Shown piece after piece: positions 51,330 to 60,262 of a DNA stretch of 64,000 nt (the first letter of the stretch is position 1; each line of letters opens with the position of its first letter). Below the pieces are notes generated by a model. It saw only the letters and a list, made by a program, of their open reading frames with translations, did no database searches and had not been told where the DNA came from. The DNA is taken from NCBI RefSeq assembly GCF_001278055.1, contig NZ_CP010802.1, positions 372,001 to 436,000 on the forward strand. Reading direction: 5' to 3'. Source of the DNA: Desulfuromonas soudanensis (GTDB taxonomy: Bacteria; Desulfobacterota; Desulfuromonadia; Desulfuromonadales; WTL). Position numbers and translations under genes: made by a program.

Positions 51330-52994
51330 CTACCAATTTCTGAACCGGGCGGGTGGATCGTAAAGCCCGCCGGACCAATCCACGAGTTCTCTGATGTTCT
51401 TGGCGGCCAGAAGCGAACGATTGGCCCGGCTCCGGTCGATGCCCAGGTCTTCGGGAGTCCGGATGATCCCCCTGTCCCGCAACGCCTGGGTTTGTGCCGG
51501 TTTGGCCGCCAGGCCCACTTCCGTATAGCCGGCGACAGCACGGATGGCCGCCATCCGCTCTTCGAGATTGCGGCATTTGTGCAGAAAGGCAATCCCCTCT
51601 TCGGTGAGGATGTGGGTCAGGTCATCGGCGTAAATCATCACCGGCGGCAGCGCCAGTTTGGCGTTTTTGGCCAGTTTCCAGGCATCGAGTTCGTCGACGA
51701 AGGAGGGGACCATCTTCTCCCCGAAACTCTCCAGCATCTGAACCACCAGGCGCTTGCCGCGAGGCATGGGTCCGAGGTACTCCTGCTGGGAAGTGAACTC
51801 CGCACCGCATTTGAGCCAGGCGTCGCTCGGGTGGCGACGACCCTTGGCGTCACAACCCATATTGGGGGCGCCCCCGAAACCGGCCACACGCGTCGCCGTG
51901 GCCGTGCTGCTGTTGCCGTACTTGTCGATCTGCAGGGTCCCGCCGATGAACAGGTCGCAGGCATAATGACCGGCGGTCTGGCTGAAGGCCCGGTTGGAAC
52001 GCATAGTGCCGTCGGGACCGAGGAAAAAGACGTCTCCGCGGGCCTCGCAATATTTCTGCATGCCGAGTTCGCCGCCGAAACTATGGATCGATTCCACCCA
52101 GCCGCTCTCAATGGCCGGAATCAGGGTGGGGTGCGGATTCAGGGCAAACTGCGTACAGATTTTCCCCTTAAGGCCCAGTTCTTCTCCGTAGGTGGGGAGG
52201 ATCAGTTCGATCGCCGCCGTGTTGAAGCCGATGCCGTGATTGAGGCGCTTGACGCCGTACTCACCGTAAATTCCCTTGATCGCCATCATCGCCATAAGCA
52301 CCTGAGTATCGGTGATATTGGCCGGATCGCGGGTAAAGAGGGGCTCGAGGAAGAAGGGTTTCGGCGATTCGATGACGATGTCCACCCATTCGCCGGGGAT
52401 ATCCACCCGCGTGACTTTGTCCACCAGTTTGTTGACCTGGGCGATGACGATCCCCTGGCTGAATTTGGTGGCCTCGACGATGGCGGGCGTATCTTCGGTG
52501 TTGAACCCGGTGTAAAGGTTGCCGTCGGCATCCCCCTCATAGGCGCAGATCAGGGAGACGCGAGGCGTCAGGTCGATAAAGTAACGGGCGAAGAGTTCCA
52601 GATAGGTATGGATGGCGCCAAGTTCGAGTTTCCCCTGTTTGATGGCCTCGGCCAGGCGCCCTCCCATCGGTCCGCTGTAGGCGAAATCCAGTTTTTTGGC
52701 GATGCCGATCTCGAACAGGTCGAGGTGCACCGGCAGCGGCACGGCCGACTGCACCATATGCAGATCATGGATGCGCCGGGTATCGCATTTACTCAGCGCT
52801 TCGGCGAGAAAATCCGCCTGCTTCTGATTATTCCCTTCAATATTGACCCGATCGAAGGGGCGGATGACGGCTTCAAGGACCCGGGTGGTCTCTGCGGCCG
52901 CCACCACCTTGCCGTTGTGGATATAGGGCGTCGCACCGCTCATCCGTTCCAGATAATCGGTCTTCCGCGTGTCCCACCTTTTTGTTTCTTTCAT
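51330..52994 (-). CDS. madA: Malonate decarboxylase alpha subunit, ACP transferase (MadA)
   Basis: MadA exchanges the acetyl group of acetyl-S-ACP for malonate, releasing acetate. The 554-residue protein belongs to the CoA-transferase-like family of MdcA: NIEGNNQKQADFLAEALSK, the IHDLHMVQSAVPLPVHLDLF stretch, FGGAPNMGCDAKGRRHPSDA and the invariant end DPPARFRNW. The ATG chosen has AAGGAA seven bases upstream and begins MKETKRWD. It is highly similar to the alpha subunit at 57264-58913 over its whole length. Confidence 0.94.
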   Translation of the reverse strand: MKETKRWDTRKTDYLERMSGATPYIHNGKVVAAAETTRVLEAVIRPFDRVNIEGNNQKQADFLAEALSKCDTRRIHDLHMVQSAVPLPVHLDLFEIGIAKKLDFAYSGPMGGRLAEAIKQGKLELGAIHTYLELFARYFIDLTPRVSLICAYEGDADGNLYTGFNTEDTPAIVEATKFSQGIVIAQVNKLVDKVTRVDIPGEWVDIVIESPKPFFLEPLFTRDPANITDTQVLMAMMAIKGIYGEYGVKRLNHGIGFNTAAIELILPTYGEELGLKGKICTQFALNPHPTLIPAIESGWVESIHSFGGELGMQKYCEARGDVFFLGPDGTMRSNRAFSQTAGHYACDLFIGGTLQIDKYGNSSTATATRVAGFGGAPNMGCDAKGRRHPSDAWLKCGAEFTSQQEYLGPMPRGKRLVVQMLESFGEKMVPSFVDELDAWKLAKNAKLALPPVMIYADDLTHILTEEGIAFLHKCRNLEERMAAIRAVAGYTEVGLAAKPAQTQALRDRGIIRTPEDLGIDRSRANRSLLAAKNIRELVDWSGGLYDPPARFRNW

Positions 52995-53079
52995 TGCCGC
53001 TTTCCTTGTTTGAGACAAAGGATCAAGACCGACTCGGGCACTAAAACGGGATCGAATTATGAAACCGACGGACAGAACC

Positions 53080-54288
53080 TCAGGGGGTCAGCATGCCGAT
53101 GGTGGAGATGAAAACCCCGGCGGCGATGGCCGATACGATGAGTCCGCTGAGGCTGGAGCCCATCGCTAAGGGCATGATCATGCAGTAGGGATTCTCTTCC
53201 ATGGCAATCTTCTGGGCGATCTTGGCGGTCGTGGGCATGCAGGACACTCCGGCAATGCCGATGACCGGGTTGAAATTGCGTTTGGTGACCAGGTACATGA
53301 TCCAACCGCCAAGGATGGCGCCCAGAGCCGAGATCGTCAGGGCGACAATGCCGAGGACGACGAGGATGCCCACCTTGGGGTTGAGAATGGTTTTGGCATC
53401 GCAAAGGACACCGAGAAGGAGCCCGAGAAAGAAGGTCCCGCCATAGAGGATGGTGCTTTCCAGCAGGGCGTGCAAAGGCTCGATTTCCGCCTCCTTGATC
53501 GCCATGCCGATGAAAAAGGACATGATCAACGGTGCCGCAACGGGGAGGAGCAGGCAGAGGACCGTGTTGATCACCAGGATGGAGATGAATTTCTTCTTTT
53601 TGGAGACGAAGCCCATTTCAAAATCGGTTTCAATGCCGCGATATCTGGCGGGGATAAGGAGCTTGACCAGGTAGGGATAGCCGACATAGGTCAGACTCAG
53701 GTAAAGGTAGGCGATGATGGAAATCGGAACGAAGAGGTCCTTGGCGAGCATCAGGGACGTGAAGAGGACCATGGGTCCGTCAGCCCCGCCGATGGTGGCC
53801 ACAGCGGCCGCCTCTCCGGGCTGCAGCCCGAGCTTGAGCCCGATAACCAGGGTGGCGAATGTTCCCATTTCGGCGAAGATGGCCACGATGATGCAGGCCC
53901 AGGGACGCATGAGGAGAAAGCTGATGTCGCTCATGGCACCGATGCCCATAAAGACCAGGCAGGCCACCAGTCCGTTGCTGAAGGTGAAATTGTAGACCGG
54001 CTGAAGAAAGTTGACCTGCAGGAGGTTGATCAGGGTGTCGGGGTCGCTTGCCAGCGGATTGAGAATGATGTTTCCCGTGGCACCGCCGTCGAGAAAAAGG
54101 ACGCCGCAATTGACGGCAATCATGCCGAGACCCATGGGGACCATGATCAGAGGTTCCAGAGTGCGTTTGAAACCGTAGTAGGCCAGGACCATGCCGAAAA
54201 CAATCAAAACGACTCGGGAGATGGCAACGAGCGGTTCATCGACAAAGAAGGAGCCAATGCCCGGGAAAAGATGGATGAGTTGGTCCAT
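53080..54288 (-). CDS. madB: Sodium-pumping carboxybiotin decarboxylase subunit (MadB)
   Basis: MadB decarboxylates carboxybiotin of MadF and uses the free energy to export Na+, which gives an ATP-independent energy gain. The 402-residue protein has about ten membrane segments and the signature residues of the OadB/GcdB/MadB family: VATIGGADGPMVLFTSLM with the essential Asp, and FNPVIGIAGVSCMPTTAKIA plus the YCMIMPLAMGSSLSG region near the C-terminus. AGGAGG lies upstream of the ATG. It marks the cluster as the membrane, Na+-pumping kind. One copy is present. Confidence 0.95.
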   Translation of the reverse strand: MDQLIHLFPGIGSFFVDEPLVAISRVVLIVFGMVLAYYGFKRTLEPLIMVPMGLGMIAVNCGVLFLDGGATGNIILNPLASDPDTLINLLQVNFLQPVYNFTFSNGLVACLVFMGIGAMSDISFLLMRPWACIIVAIFAEMGTFATLVIGLKLGLQPGEAAAVATIGGADGPMVLFTSLMLAKDLFVPISIIAYLYLSLTYVGYPYLVKLLIPARYRGIETDFEMGFVSKKKKFISILVINTVLCLLLPVAAPLIMSFFIGMAIKEAEIEPLHALLESTILYGGTFFLGLLLGVLCDAKTILNPKVGILVVLGIVALTISALGAILGGWIMYLVTKRNFNPVIGIAGVSCMPTTAKIAQKIAMEENPYCMIMPLAMGSSLSGLIVSAIAAGVFISTIGMLTP

Positions 54289-54290
54289 GA

Positions 54291-54425
54291 TCAGTCAGCC
54301 TCCTGCTCGTTGCCGGAATCGGATTTCCCCATCAGGCGGTTGATGACGACGATCAGCCCCACCACTGCCAGCGATATCAGGGCGGTGAGCCCGTAGGCCA
54401 TTAAAGCGTAAGCGATGCTGTTCAT
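54291..54425 (-). CDS. 44-residue single-pass membrane protein, possible decarboxylase gamma/MadG subunit
   Basis: The short frame encodes MNSIAYALMAYGLTALISLA with VVGLIVVINRLMGKSDSGNE following, one membrane helix and a polar, acidic tail. This layout matches the small OadG-type subunits of Na+-transport decarboxylases. Its TGA stop is two bases before the madB ATG, which fits a subunit of the same complex. The ribosome site is weak (GGGTGA). It is the first gene after the operon promoter. Assignment rests on position and topology, not on a clear motif. Confidence 0.7.
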   Translation of the reverse strand: MNSIAYALMAYGLTALISLAVVGLIVVINRLMGKSDSGNEQEAD

Positions 54426-54506
54426 TCGATTCACCCATTGAGTTGCAGATTTTCGGCCAGGGATGTCAAACGATACCCGCGGACACTGCCGTCATTCCGG
54501 TTTCTG

Positions 54507-54566
54507 AATATCGCCCAGTCTTTGTATACCAAAAAGTTATTCTTGTATACAACAAATATCGCCCAG
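54507..54566 (-). promoter_or_regulatory. Paired TTGTATAC operators and candidate promoter of the mad operon
   Basis: Two TTGTATAC sites (54522-54529 and 54543-54550) are 21 bases apart, two helical turns. They are flanked by two direct copies of AATATCGCCCAG (54507-54518 and 54555-54566). The right site, TCTTGTATACAACA, resembles the malonate-regulator MatR site of rhizobia as I recall it (TCTTGTATACA core). On the minus strand a TTGTAT/TATACA pair at 18-base spacing overlaps both sites, so a repressor bound here would block the promoter. Confidence 0.65.
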
Positions 54567-54682
54567 GGAAATTTCCTTCGCTCCTTCCTCTCTGCCGGTT
54601 GAATTCTCGGGATTTCCGTTAGTTTCTCCGAGGAGGGCTGGCTTGTCAGGCCACCCGACCAATGGACGTCAACGGACTCCGG

Positions 54683-55222
54683 TCAAAATTCAATGATCTC
54701 CGGGGCTCCCGACTTGCTCGGCAGATCCGCGTACCCTTCGGGAATCCTGACCAGAAAGACGGGGATGGTGGATTTGTGCAGGACCTTGACCGCACAAGAT
54801 CCGAGGAGCGCCCCCTGATCCATGGTTCTGCGGTGGGTCCCCATGACAATGACATCGGCGCCCACGCGCTGAGCGCACTGCAGAACGGCCTGGTCGGGTG
54901 TGGCCTCAATCACGTTGATGGTGCCGACATACTTGAATCCGTCGGGGTCATCGATAATTGCCGATCGGCACATCGCTTCCACCTGATTTTTAATCTCCCC
55001 CTTGACCCGTTCGCGGGCCTGGCGGTGAAATTCATCGGACTTTTTATCCCCCAGGTAGGTGTCGGCAATTCTTTGCGCCTGGGTGTTGAGGGGTGCCATG
55101 CCGCAGACGATTTCGATTTTGGCATCGTACTGCCGGGCAAGACTCAGGGCGTAACGAAAGACATAGGGGGCTCCAGTGCCCAGTCCGGTGGCATAAGCAA
55201 TCGTTTTGATCTGTGGAATCAC
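54683..55222 (-). CDS. Universal stress protein (UspA family)
   Basis: The 179-residue protein has the UspA fold: IKTIAYATGLGTGAPYVFRY at the start and the ATP-binding signature VIVMGTHRRTMDQGALLGSC with HKSTIPVFLV at the end. The GTG chosen is five bases after AGGAGG; a GTG two codons upstream overlaps the ribosome site. It follows the second malonate decarboxylase gene set, about 80 bases after mdcE, and may be cotranscribed with it. Confidence 0.88.
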   Translation of the reverse strand: MIPQIKTIAYATGLGTGAPYVFRYALSLARQYDAKIEIVCGMAPLNTQAQRIADTYLGDKKSDEFHRQARERVKGEIKNQVEAMCRSAIIDDPDGFKYVGTINVIEATPDQAVLQCAQRVGADVIVMGTHRRTMDQGALLGSCAVKVLHKSTIPVFLVRIPEGYADLPSKSGAPEIIEF

Positions 55223-55302
55223 AGGCACCTCCTGAAATAAGTCGATTGTCGGTTAAGTCGCAGGGGTGGGTCATTTCTCCCCCGGACGATTCGGGACAAT
55301 TT

Positions 55303-56001
55303 CTAGGCCGCGGTCACCAGGCGAGAGACCGGTCCGGCCAATTTTCTCCCCTGGCGGGCCAGTCCTTCCTCCCGTCGGCTGTCGCCGCCAGGGGGCCGAT
55401 CGAGCGCCTTGTTCAACTGTTCGGCCAAGGGTCGGGTCCAGATTTCCTGGACTCCTCCGAGGCGAAAAAAACTTTCAACTCCCGGAGCAAAGGCCGGCGA
55501 AGACCCGCTCAACTCCTGCAAAAGTTCCAGGGGGAGTTTGGTAATCCGAGCCATAGCCGGCAGGTTCATCACCCGCACCCTGGCCTCGGGAAGGGCATGA
55601 ATTTCATCGGCCATCAGTCCGAAGGAGAGAAAGCCCCCGCTGACCGCCTCGGCATAAACCAGGGTCAGAAGCCGGTGACCGTTCATTCTGGCCAATTCGA
55701 GGCATTTCACCAGATGGGCCAGGTAACCATTGATGCCGAGCAGTTCATCTTTTTTGCTCAGGCGCTGGCCTTGAGTGTCGACCAGCATCAGAATGGGGAG
55801 GCCAGGCCGGTCCCTGACAATTTCCAGGACGAAGTCGGCGAGGGCCAAGGCGGTCTCCACGCCCACCGCAAGATGGTCGGTGGTCCCCAGCACGGCCATT
55901 TCGCCTTTGGGGGTTGTGGCCAGGCCGGTGATCACTCCGTCCGCGGCCGTGACCGCATGGCCTGAGGGGAAAAGTTCGTTGAGCAATGCCGTGATGGTCA
56001 T
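55303..56001 (-). CDS. mdcE: Malonate decarboxylase gamma subunit, second set (MdcE-like)
   Basis: The 232-residue protein resembles the MdcE half of the decarboxylating carboxyltransferase: LPILMLVDTQGQRLSKKDEL, the oxyanion segment AEAVSGGFLSFGLMADEI and VMNLPAMARITKLPLELL. It is about 60 residues shorter than its paralogue MadD in the neighbouring set. The ATG overlaps the mdcD stop by four bases. A Gly/Arg-rich tail (PPGGDSRREEGLARQGR) ends the protein. Confidence 0.88.
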   Translation of the reverse strand: MTITALLNELFPSGHAVTAADGVITGLATTPKGEMAVLGTTDHLAVGVETALALADFVLEIVRDRPGLPILMLVDTQGQRLSKKDELLGINGYLAHLVKCLELARMNGHRLLTLVYAEAVSGGFLSFGLMADEIHALPEARVRVMNLPAMARITKLPLELLQELSGSSPAFAPGVESFFRLGGVQEIWTRPLAEQLNKALDRPPGGDSRREEGLARQGRKLAGPVSRLVTAA

Positions 56002-56912
56002 GATTCCCTCCGACAGACCCGGTTGGCCGCCTGCAGAAAACTCTCGATATCCAGCAGGGGTAATTGCGGCGGGTCGTCAAACCCGAGGTCGCCCCAGATT
56101 TCAGTGCTGTCCTGGCAGGCGCCATAACGTGTCAGACGGTGCTTGAGGGTCCGGTGTTCCTCTTCCAGTCCCGGCAATGACAAGGCCTGCACCGGTTGGG
56201 CGAGGGTCTCCGTCACCGCCTGGCGGTAGGCGGCAATATCGTCCTCCACCAGGCGTTGCACCTCCCCGAGCAGGTAACGGTGTTTGCCGCCCATCGTGCG
56301 CCAGACCAGGGCGCGGTCGCTGGCATCGAATTCCTCGACACCCATGGTGGTTTCGATCACATCCGGTCCGGACAACCCGAGACGACCTTCTTCATTAATG
56401 ATCAGGCTGTCACAGCATCGCGCCACGATCCCCATGCCTCCGAAGCAGCCGTAGACTCCGCCGATCAGGCCGATGACCGCAATCCCGGCCCCCCGGGCGG
56501 CAAGCAGAGCGCGGATGATCTCGGAAATAGCGATCAGTCCGGCATTGGCCTCGTGGAGGCGCACCCCGCCGGATTCAAGAAGCAGCAGAACGGCCGACGG
56601 TTTTTCCTTGGCCGCCAGTTCCAGCAGGCCGGTCAGCTTGGCGCCATGGACCTCTCCGACCGACCCGCCCATGAAGCCGCCTTCCTGGCTGGCGATCAGG
56701 ACCGGGTTGCCGTTCAAACGGCCGCGGCCGATGACGATACCGTCATCAAAGGCGCAGGGCTGTCCGAGGGACTCGAGGTGAGGGCTGGTGAGGCGCTCGG
56801 CCGGGCCGAGAATTTCCACAAAGCTGTCGGCGTCCAGCAATCGGGCGATACGACCCCGGGCGTTGGCTTCATAATAGCTGTGGCCCCGTCTCAGGCCGGA
56901 CAGGTCGCTCAT
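55998..56912 (-). CDS. mdcD: Malonate decarboxylase beta subunit, second set (MdcD-like)
   Basis: The 304-residue protein shares with MadC the motifs CAFDDGIVIGRGRLNGNPVL, SQEGGFMGGSVGEVHGAKL, LESGGVRLHEANAGLIAIS and GVYGCFGGMGIVARCCDSLI. Start and stop overlap the neighbouring genes by four bases on each side, so the ACP, beta and gamma genes are tightly coupled. In soluble Mdc enzymes the beta-gamma pair decarboxylates malonyl-ACP directly, without biotin. Confidence 0.9.
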   Translation of the reverse strand: MSDLSGLRRGHSYYEANARGRIARLLDADSFVEILGPAERLTSPHLESLGQPCAFDDGIVIGRGRLNGNPVLIASQEGGFMGGSVGEVHGAKLTGLLELAAKEKPSAVLLLLESGGVRLHEANAGLIAISEIIRALLAARGAGIAVIGLIGGVYGCFGGMGIVARCCDSLIINEEGRLGLSGPDVIETTMGVEEFDASDRALVWRTMGGKHRYLLGEVQRLVEDDIAAYRQAVTETLAQPVQALSLPGLEEEHRTLKHRLTRYGACQDSTEIWGDLGFDDPPQLPLLDIESFLQAANRVCRRES

Positions 56913-57226
56913 GACGTCCTCCCCTGGTACTCTTCCACGGCCTGATCCAGGCGCAGGCTGACCACCGCCGGTGAAGCTCCTCCGTCATTGATGGAGATCC
57001 TCAGGTTGGCCAGATCATGGCGGGCCGCAAAATCCTCCAGGACGGCCTGCCAGATCGTGCCAAAACCCCGGGCGGAGGTGCTCACCGTGATCTGGCAGCA
57101 GCCGTTGAAGTCAGCGTGTTCAACCATGACTTCGAGATTCCCCGAGGAGACAACCCCGACCAGGACTACGGGACGCCCGATTCTCCCCTGCGCCGAGGCT
57201 TGAAATTCGAACTTCAGATGTTCCAT
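56909..57226 (-). CDS. mdcC: Malonate decarboxylase ACP (delta) subunit, second set (MdcC-like)
   Basis: The 105-residue protein carries the prosthetic-group region VGVVSSGNLEVMVEH; Ser28 aligns with the modified serine of the family. AAGGA lies eight bases before the ATG. It differs enough from MadE (57% or so of positions by eye are not identical) that each ACP probably works with its own alpha, beta and gamma subunits, while modification enzymes are shared. The identity estimate is only a visual impression. Confidence 0.9.
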   Translation of the reverse strand: MEHLKFEFQASAQGRIGRPVVLVGVVSSGNLEVMVEHADFNGCCQITVSTSARGFGTIWQAVLEDFAARHDLANLRISINDGGASPAVVSLRLDQAVEEYQGRTS

Positions 57227-57263
57227 TGCGAGTCCTTTTTTAAGCAATCACCGGCTTGTCCGC

Positions 57264-58913
57264 CTACCAGTTGCGAAAACGTTGCGGTGGCTGGTAAAGC
57301 CCACCGGACCAGTGGACAAGTTCCTTGATGGATCGGGCGGCCAGGAGGTCGCGGGTGGCCAGGCGTTTATCGATTCCGAGGTCCTCCGGGCGTTGGATAA
57401 TCCCCCGGTCCCGCAGATTTTCGACCATGCCGCGCGACCGTTTCTGGCCGACGGGAGTATATCCGGCCACCCCGCGGATCGCTTCATTGCGCTCTTCGAG
57501 AGTCCGGCAGAGGAGGAGGTTGGCAATCCCCTCCTCGGTGACAATGTGGCTGACATCGTCGCCATAGACCATCACCGGCGGGAGGTCCATGCCGGTTTTC
57601 TCCATGACCTCCCAGGCATCGAGCCGTTCGACAAAGGTCGGCTGCATCTGCTCGCGGAAGGTTTCCACCATCTGTACAACCAGTTTCCGACCCCGCGGCA
57701 TCGCTGCCGGCCGCTCCTGGGCCTGTCGGCCAGCCTTGAGCCAGGCCGGCTGGCCATGCCTTCGGCCGCGGGCATCGGAGCCGAGGTTGGGCGCGCCGCC
57801 GAAACCGGTAATTCTGTCGAGGGTCACCGTCGAACTGTTGCCGTCGAGATCCATCTGCAGAGTCGAGCCGATGAACAGGTCGCAGGCATAGTGGCCTGCC
57901 ACATGACTCAGGCCGCGGTTGGTCCGCTGGCTGCCGTCGGAACCGGTGAAGAAGACGTCGGGACGCGCGCTGACGTAAGCTTCCATCCCCAACTCGGAAC
58001 CGGGCGAATAGACGCTCTGCACGAAACCCGCTTCGATGGCCGGGATCAGGGTCGGATGGGGATTGAGCATCCAGTGCCGGCAGATTTTCCCCTTCAGACC
58101 CAGACTCTCCGCATAGGTCGGCAGCAGGAGTTCGATGGCCGCCGCATCGAAGCCGACGCCATGGTTCAGGCGATTGATCCCGTATTCGGCGTAGATCCCC
58201 TTGATGGCCATCATCGCCATCAGGATCTTGATCTCGCCGATCTGGGCCGGATCGCGGGTGAAGAGGGGCTCGATGAAGTGGGGGGTGGGTGCCTCGACGA
58301 TATAATCGATCCAGTCCGCCGGGATGTCGACGCGCGGCAACTTGTCGACGATCTGGTTGACCTGGGCGATGACGATGCCGCTTTTGAACGCCGTCGCTTC
58401 GACGATGGTCGGGGTGTCCTCGGTGTTGGGCCCGGTGTAGAGATTCCCCTCGCGGTCGGCGCTGTGGGCGACGATGAGCGCAACCTGCGGCGTCAGGTCG
58501 ATGAAGTAGCGTCCGAAGAGCTCGAGATAGGTGTGGATGGCGCCGATCTGGATCTTCCCCTCCGCCACCAGCTGCGCCATGCGCGTCCCGACCGGCCCGG
58601 AAAAACTGAAGTCGACCTGCCGGGCAATGCCCCGCTCGAAGAGTTCGATATGTTCCGGCAGGGCGATGACCGATTGCACCATGTGCAGGTCATGCACTCG
58701 CTCCGGATTCACCCGGGACAGACACCGCGCCAGGAAATCCGCCTGCTTCTGGTTGTCTCCCTCCAAACAGACCCGGTCTCCCGGCTCGAGTATGGCTTCG
58801 AGCAGCGCCGTCACGGCATCGGCCGGCACCACTTTGCCGCGGCATATTTCGCCGGCCCGCTTCAGACGTCGGCGGCGGCTGTCGGCCTGCGTGGTCCATG
58901 ATCGCGGGTTCAT
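57264..58913 (-). CDS. mdcA: Malonate decarboxylase alpha subunit, second set (MdcA-like)
   Basis: The 549-residue protein parallels MadA throughout: CLEGDNQKQADFLARCLSR, RVHDLHMVQSVIALPEHIEL, AIELLLPTYAESLGLKGKIC, GFGGAPNLGSDARGRRHGQP and the end QPPQRFRNW. It exchanges acetyl for malonyl on the ACP. GGAGG precedes the ATG, which directly follows the TAG stop of the DctM-type permease gene, so permease and enzyme are cotranscribed. Confidence 0.94.
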   Translation of the reverse strand: MNPRSWTTQADSRRRRLKRAGEICRGKVVPADAVTALLEAILEPGDRVCLEGDNQKQADFLARCLSRVNPERVHDLHMVQSVIALPEHIELFERGIARQVDFSFSGPVGTRMAQLVAEGKIQIGAIHTYLELFGRYFIDLTPQVALIVAHSADREGNLYTGPNTEDTPTIVEATAFKSGIVIAQVNQIVDKLPRVDIPADWIDYIVEAPTPHFIEPLFTRDPAQIGEIKILMAMMAIKGIYAEYGINRLNHGVGFDAAAIELLLPTYAESLGLKGKICRHWMLNPHPTLIPAIEAGFVQSVYSPGSELGMEAYVSARPDVFFTGSDGSQRTNRGLSHVAGHYACDLFIGSTLQMDLDGNSSTVTLDRITGFGGAPNLGSDARGRRHGQPAWLKAGRQAQERPAAMPRGRKLVVQMVETFREQMQPTFVERLDAWEVMEKTGMDLPPVMVYGDDVSHIVTEEGIANLLLCRTLEERNEAIRGVAGYTPVGQKRSRGMVENLRDRGIIQRPEDLGIDKRLATRDLLAARSIKELVHWSGGLYQPPQRFRNW

Positions 58914-60260
58914 CTATCCTCCCTTATACAGCAGCTTGGGGAGCCACATCGCGACGTCCGGAAAGACGGCGAGCACGACGATGAACAGACCCATGATGAT
59001 AATGAAAGGCAGGACACCCCAGGTGATCTCCTTGAAGGTGATGTCCGGAGCGATGCCGTTGATGACAAAGAGGTTGAGTCCGACCGGCGGGGTGATGAGG
59101 CCGAGTTCCATGTTGATGGTCAGCATGATCCCAAACCAGATGGGGTCGAACCCGTGGGCCAGAATCCCCGGCATGATGACCGGCGTCACCATCAGAATGA
59201 TCGCCACAGGCGGCAGGAAAAATCCGAGCACCAGCAGCAGGATGTTCACCCAGAAGAGGAAGACCCACTTGGACATGTCCAGCGAGACCATCCATTCGGC
59301 GGCACTCTGAGTGATGTGCAGGTAGCTCATGACATAGGTGAACAAAAAAGCCATGGCAATGATCACCATGATCATGCAGCTCTCGCGGGCCGTCCCGCTG
59401 AGGATCACCTTGATATCCTCCCAGCGGTAGACGCCGTAGATCGCCACGACCATGACCAGGGCCGCCAAGGCGCCGACTCCGGCCACTTCCGAAGGGGTGG
59501 CGAAGCCGCCGTACATGGCCACCATCACCAGAACGATAAGAATCAGAAACGGCGCCAGACGCGGCAGGGTTTCCCAGCGCTGCTTCCAGGTGAAACTCTC
59601 CTCCTGCAGCAATTCGCGGCTTATGCTCCCTTCGTCAGAGGTCAAGGCGAACTTTTTCTCTTTCTGGATGGCGTAGATGACGTAAAAGCCGAAGAAGAGC
59701 GTCAGCAGGACCCCGGGGATGATCCCGGCAATGAATAACTGGCCGATGGAGACCTCGACAATGACGCCGTAGATGATCAGCGTGACGCTCGGCGGGATCA
59801 GGATGCCGAGGGTGCCGCCGGCGGCAATCAGTCCCGAAGCCAGCCCCGACGAATACCCGCGTTTGCGCATCTCCGGGATCCCCATGCCGCCGATGGCGGC
59901 GCAGGTCGCCGGGCTCGAACCGCACATGGCGGCGAAGACCGAACAACCGATGACATTGGCGACGCCGAGGCCCCCGGGGAGTTTGTACATCCAGCGATGC
60001 GCCGATCCGTATAGGTCTTCGGCGGCGCGGGTCTTGCCGATGGCGGCCCCCATCAGGATGAACAGGGGGATGGCCAGCAGGGTGAAATTGTCCAGTTCCG
60101 AAAAGAGGATTTCCGGGATCATCTGGATATTCATGGCAGGCATGAAGATCAGCATGAACGCTACGGCTACCCCGCCGAGGGCGAAAGCGATCGGCATGCC
60201 GCTGAACAGCAGGATCAACGTTGTCGCCGCATACAAGAGGCCTTGTTCGAAAACACCCAT
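58914..60260 (-). CDS. TRAP transporter large permease (DctM family), probably for malonate
   Basis: The 448-residue protein has about 12 membrane segments and DctM motifs: GVANVIGCSVFAAMCGSSPATCAAIG, GTLGILIPPSVTLIIYGV and NMELGLITPPVGLNLFVINGI. I chose the second of two close ATGs because GGGAG lies seven bases before it; the first ATG overlaps the dctQ stop as ATGA. The gene is followed without a gap by the decarboxylase alpha subunit gene, which makes malonate the likely substrate. A TRAP-type malonate carrier (MatPQM) is established in Sinorhizobium. Confidence 0.92.
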   Translation of the reverse strand: MGVFEQGLLYAATTLILLFSGMPIAFALGGVAVAFMLIFMPAMNIQMIPEILFSELDNFTLLAIPLFILMGAAIGKTRAAEDLYGSAHRWMYKLPGGLGVANVIGCSVFAAMCGSSPATCAAIGGMGIPEMRKRGYSSGLASGLIAAGGTLGILIPPSVTLIIYGVIVEVSIGQLFIAGIIPGVLLTLFFGFYVIYAIQKEKKFALTSDEGSISRELLQEESFTWKQRWETLPRLAPFLILIVLVMVAMYGGFATPSEVAGVGALAALVMVVAIYGVYRWEDIKVILSGTARESCMIMVIIAMAFLFTYVMSYLHITQSAAEWMVSLDMSKWVFLFWVNILLLVLGFFLPPVAIILMVTPVIMPGILAHGFDPIWFGIMLTINMELGLITPPVGLNLFVINGIAPDITFKEITWGVLPFIIIMGLFIVVLAVFPDVAMWLPKLLYKGG

Positions 60261-60262
60261 GC

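Noticed and set aside
54600-54682. Terminator after the universal stress protein gene at the 3' end of the second malonate operon
   Set aside because: Only a weak GGC/GCC pairing is present with no T-run, so I cannot say whether transcription stops before the mad promoter.
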